This document shows, piece after piece, positions 6,423 to 8,143 of a stretch of 8,143 nt of DNA; within the stretch, counting starts at the first letter, position 1, and every line of letters begins with the position of its first letter. Below the pieces are notes generated by a model. That model saw only the letters and a program-made list of their open reading frames with translations. It was not told where the DNA came from and made no database searches. The DNA lies in NCBI RefSeq assembly GCF_041737845.1, contig NZ_JBGSQX010000062.1, positions 1 to 8,143 on the forward strand. The letters run 5' to 3'. A program made the translations under genes and the position numbers. This stretch comes from Desulfococcus sp041737845 (lineage in GTDB: Bacteria > Desulfobacterota > Desulfobacteria > Desulfobacterales > Desulfococcaceae).

Positions 6423-6896
6423 ATGACCCCCGCCATCCATCTCCTCAAAAAATCGAAGGTCCCCCACACGGTGCACACATATGCACACGACCCCGAGAGC
6501 CGCGACTACGGCCGGGAGGCCTCCGAAGCCCTGGGGGTGCCGTCGGACCGGATGTTCAAGACCCTTCTTGTTGCCCTACAGGGCGGAAAGCAGGCTCTCG
6601 CGGTGGCCATGGTCCCCGTATCCGGCCAGCTCGACCTCAAGGCCCTTGCCGCGGCGGCCGGCGCCAAGAAGGCCGCCATGGCCGACCCGGCGGACGCGGA
6701 GCGGGCCTCCGGCTACGTCGTGGGCGGCATCAGCCCCCTGGGCCAGAAGAAGCAGCTTCCGGCCTTTATCGACGAATCAGCGGTAAATTTCGAGACCATT
6801 TACGTCAGCGCCGGGAAGCGGGGCCTTCAGATCGAAATGGCACCTGAAGACCTGATCCGCCTCTGCAAGGCTGCGGTGGCCGACATCCGGCGATAG
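6423..6896 (+). CDS. ybaK: Cys-tRNA(Pro)/Cys-tRNA(Cys) deacylase YbaK
   Basis: This 157-residue protein aligns along its whole length with E. coli YbaK, starting with the same MTPA. The catalytic lysine is Lys46 in MFKTLLVAL, the position reported for Haemophilus YbaK. SGQLDLKALA (68-77), GAKKAAMADP (80-89) and YVVGGISPLGQKKQLP (98-113) are family blocks. The C-terminal IYVSAGKRGLQIEM is also typical. The enzyme hydrolyses cysteine wrongly attached to tRNA(Pro) in trans to the prolyl-tRNA synthetase, a translation quality-control step in the cytoplasm. There is no clear Shine-Dalgarno before the ATG at 6423; the gene sits 19 nt after the LysE-family stop, so translation may depend on ribosomes arriving from that gene. 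The following 115 nt up to the convergent hepT gene hold no gene and no terminator that I can support. Confidence 0.95.
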   Translation: MTPAIHLLKKSKVPHTVHTYAHDPESRDYGREASEALGVPSDRMFKTLLVALQGGKQALAVAMVPVSGQLDLKALAAAAGAKKAAMADPADAERASGYVVGGISPLGQKKQLPAFIDESAVNFETIYVSAGKRGLQIEMAPEDLIRLCKAAVADIRR

Positions 6897-7011
6897 GGGC
6901 CATTACGAGGTTCGGTCAGCGGTAGAAAACTGCAAGCGGAGGTTTCTTCCATCTGGACTGGAATGGAGGGAAGTCGATGGGATGTGCCGAGCAGTGTTCA
7001 CCCTCAGGGAA

Positions 7012-7350
7012 TCATGTCTTCAGGATTTTTTCCAATTGAACGATCAACGGCGGGAGGTCCAGTTCAATTGTATCCCATAGTACGCTGAGATCAACGCTGT
7101 CGTAGCCGTGAATCAGTCGATTCCGCATTCCGATCACCTCGCGCCAGGGGATCTCAGGGTATTTCGCCTGTTCCGCCGGGCTGATACGCGCTGCCGCCTC
7201 GCCGATGACTTCGGCAAGCCGGATCAACGACAGTTCAAGCATTCTTTCTTGCCTGAGATCCTCCGGTTGTTTGCCGGCGATCATGTCAACCGCCTCCCGG
7301 GCATGATCCAGCATATGCCGAAAAGGGATGATGTCGTCATGCCTCGGCAT
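7012..7350 (-). CDS. hepT: HepT-type HEPN RNase toxin (DUF86)
   Basis: This 112-residue all-helical HEPN protein is of the DUF86/HepT family. The RX4HXY active-site motif is intact: Arg76, His81 and Tyr83 in RNRLIHGYDSVD. The phrase MLELSLIRLAEVIGEAAARI (37-56) is the family's second helix block, and EIPWREVIGMRNRLIH is typical of DUF86. HepT toxins cut RNA (tRNA in a studied cyanobacterial case) using this motif; MntA partners neutralise them by adding AMP groups to the motif tyrosine, here Tyr83. An AGGGAAG sequence lies 6 nt before the ATG. The start overlaps the end of the upstream mntA gene by 14 nt (7337-7350), so the antitoxin is made first and the two are probably coupled. The length is a little short of typical but both ends look natural. 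Confidence 0.93.
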   Translation of the reverse strand: MPRHDDIIPFRHMLDHAREAVDMIAGKQPEDLRQERMLELSLIRLAEVIGEAAARISPAEQAKYPEIPWREVIGMRNRLIHGYDSVDLSVLWDTIELDLPPLIVQLEKILKT

Positions 7351-7642
7351 ACTGAACTTCCCTTTCCGCCATGACCCTGGAGCGGAAATATTTGCTGATG
7401 AAGCCGGGTGTGTTCAAGTCAACCTTTCGGCCAAGGATTTCACCGAGTTCGAATTCAAGACGCGTCAGCCGGATCAGCCCGATCCTTGTGCCGGGCCGGA
7501 ACTCCACGAGAACATCAACATCGCTGTCCGGCCCAAATTCATCGCTCAAGACCGAGCCGAAAAGGGAAAGCCTTTGAATCCCGTGTGTTCGGCAGAATCT
7601 GGCCAGTTGCTCTTTTGGAATTGCAATCCTGGATTTTGTCAT
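7337..7642 (-). CDS. mntA: MntA-type minimal nucleotidyltransferase antitoxin
   Basis: This 101-residue protein has the minimal nucleotidyltransferase motif GSX10DXD intact: Gly29-Ser30, then Asp41 and Asp43 in GSVLSDEFGPDSDVDVLVEF. A third acidic position is Asp75 in GRKVDLNTP, as expected for the metal-binding triad. It therefore should be active. In characterised HepT-MntA systems the protein transfers AMP to the toxin tyrosine and blocks its RNase activity. It is the first gene of a two-gene minus-strand operon and overlaps hepT by 14 nt. Its start codon (complement of 7640-7642) has only a weak purine stretch (GGGAATAGAG) in front. A TATAAT sequence about 60 nt upstream may serve as its promoter. 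Confidence 0.93.
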   Translation of the reverse strand: MTKSRIAIPKEQLARFCRTHGIQRLSLFGSVLSDEFGPDSDVDVLVEFRPGTRIGLIRLTRLEFELGEILGRKVDLNTPGFISKYFRSRVMAEREVQYAEA

Positions 7643-7703
7643 CTCTATTCCCGCCCGCAGGTGGAGAGAACCGCCTGTATCGAATCAGTTCAATACTCCA
7701 TAA

Positions 7704-7732
7704 ATTATATGAAAAATATCTGGGCCTCACGA
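7704..7732 (-). promoter_or_regulatory. Possible promoter of the mntA-hepT operon
   Basis: On the minus strand a perfect TATAAT lies at the complement of 7704-7709, in an AT-rich patch of an otherwise GC-rich region. The sequence 17 nt upstream (TCGTGA, complement of 7727-7732) matches the -35 consensus in only 3 of 6 positions. The -10 box lies within an imperfect palindrome at 7699-7711 (CATA on one side, TATG on the other), which could be an operator for self-regulation. The predicted leader would be about 55 nt. Weak evidence: the AT patch could simply be spacer. Confidence 0.35.
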
Positions 7733-7740
7733 TGCCGATG

Positions 7741-8143
7741 TCACGCGTCGATCATGATCCGGGCGTCCAGGGCCAGGACGCCGGTGCCGTAGACCCGCAA
7801 CGGGTTCAGGTCCATCTCCCGGATATCCGGGCGCTCCATCAGGAGGTCGGCCACTGCCCGGATGCTCCGGCAGAGGGCGTCCAGGTCGCACCGGGCGCCG
7901 CCGCGGACGCCCTCGAGGAGGGGGAGCCCCTTGAGCTCGCCCAGCATCGCCCGGGCCTCGTCTTCATCAAAGGGGGCCACCCGGAAGCTCACGTCCCGGA
8001 GGATCTCTGTGAAGACGCCGCCCAGGCCGACCATGACCGTGGGGCCGAAGACCGGGTCTCTCAGGCCGCCGACGATGACTTCCACGCCGGGGGGCGCCTG
8101 GCGGCAGACGAGCACGCCCGCAAGTTCGGCGGCGGCGTCGTGG
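7741..8143 (-). CDS. Acyl-CoA synthetase (ADP-forming), ATP-grasp domain, C-terminal part
   Basis: The minus-strand frame is open to the window edge, so this is the last 133 or so residues of a longer protein; the GTG near 8115 is internal. The visible part matches the C-terminal half of the ATP-grasp domain in the acetyl/pimeloyl-CoA synthetase (NDP-forming) superfamily. GVLVCRQAPPGVEVIVGGLR is followed by DPVFGPTVMVGLGGVFTEIL (the conserved D-P-x-F-G-P and G-L-G-G-V-F), then LEGVRGG and EMDLNPLRVYGTGVLALDAR at the end. These enzymes interconvert acyl-CoA plus ADP and phosphate with acid, ATP and CoA, and are common in anaerobes. Whether it is a separate beta subunit or the end of a fused alpha-beta protein cannot be seen. 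It is transcribed in the same direction as mntA-hepT but 98 nt away, across an AT-rich spacer. Confidence 0.9.
   Translation of the reverse strand, partial: HDAAAELAGVLVCRQAPPGVEVIVGGLRDPVFGPTVMVGLGGVFTEILRDVSFRVAPFDEDEARAMLGELKGLPLLEGVRGGARCDLDALCRSIRAVADLLMERPDIREMDLNPLRVYGTGVLALDARIMIDA

Noticed and set aside
5726..6478. A 250-codon minus-strand frame opposite the LysE-family gene, and a 267-codon + strand frame at 5623-6426 in another phase.
   Set aside because: Both are low-complexity and overlap the S4, LysE and YbaK genes, which are recognised with confidence.
6940..6975. A short inverted repeat (TTCCA / TGGAA) between ybaK and hepT as a possible terminator.
   Set aside because: The stem is only 5 bp, not GC-rich and not followed by a T run; it is too weak to call.
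7328..7792. A 154-codon + strand frame opposite mntA.
   Set aside because: It is antisense to a protein with an intact nucleotidyltransferase motif and has no domain features of its own.

Overview
The window comes from a high-GC bacterial chromosome: short stretches counted by hand run about 58-65% G+C in the flanks. It reads as a Gram-negative proteobacterium in the broad sense, because it carries accessory genes of a type VI secretion system (T6SS) cluster. The mix of T6SS loading genes, an ADP-forming acyl-CoA synthetase and a HepT/MntA toxin-antitoxin pair would fit Desulfobacterota (old Deltaproteobacteria). That placement is inference from gene content; there is no rRNA or marker gene here.

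Positions 1-5431 hold the end of a T6SS effector-loading cluster, all on the + strand with very short gaps. In order: the C-terminal part of a DUF6484 protein, a DUF2169 protein (putative effector/PAAR adaptor), a ketoacyl-synthase-like protein that appears to have lost its catalytic residues, a PAAR-like (DUF4150) protein fused to a C-terminal cytidine-deaminase-fold toxin domain, an unrecognised acidic protein that is the obvious immunity candidate, and a HEAT-repeat protein of the TIGR02270 family. The likely logic is that the DUF2169 protein and its partners load the PAAR-like effector onto the VgrG spike, the deaminase domain is delivered into competitor cells, and the acidic protein protects the producer and its kin.

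The most interesting part is about 2700-4205. Base composition drops there to roughly 40-50% G+C (about 30% just before the TIGR02270 gene), with edges that fall inside genes. It spans most of the effector plus the whole immunity gene, which is what an exchanged effector/immunity cassette inside a conserved loading operon would look like.

Positions 5502-6896 carry three co-directional housekeeping-type genes: a YbcJ-like S4 RNA-binding protein, a LysE/RhtB-family exporter and a YbaK-type Cys-tRNA(Pro) deacylase. A possible 25-codon ORF bridges the T6SS block and this block through 4-nt overlaps at both ends. From 7012 onward the genes lie on the minus strand: a HepT (HEPN RNase) / MntA (nucleotidyltransferase antitoxin) pair with a possible promoter, then the C-terminal end of an ATP-grasp acyl-CoA synthetase subunit that runs out of the window. 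No tRNA, rRNA, IS element, CRISPR array or convincing intrinsic terminator was seen.
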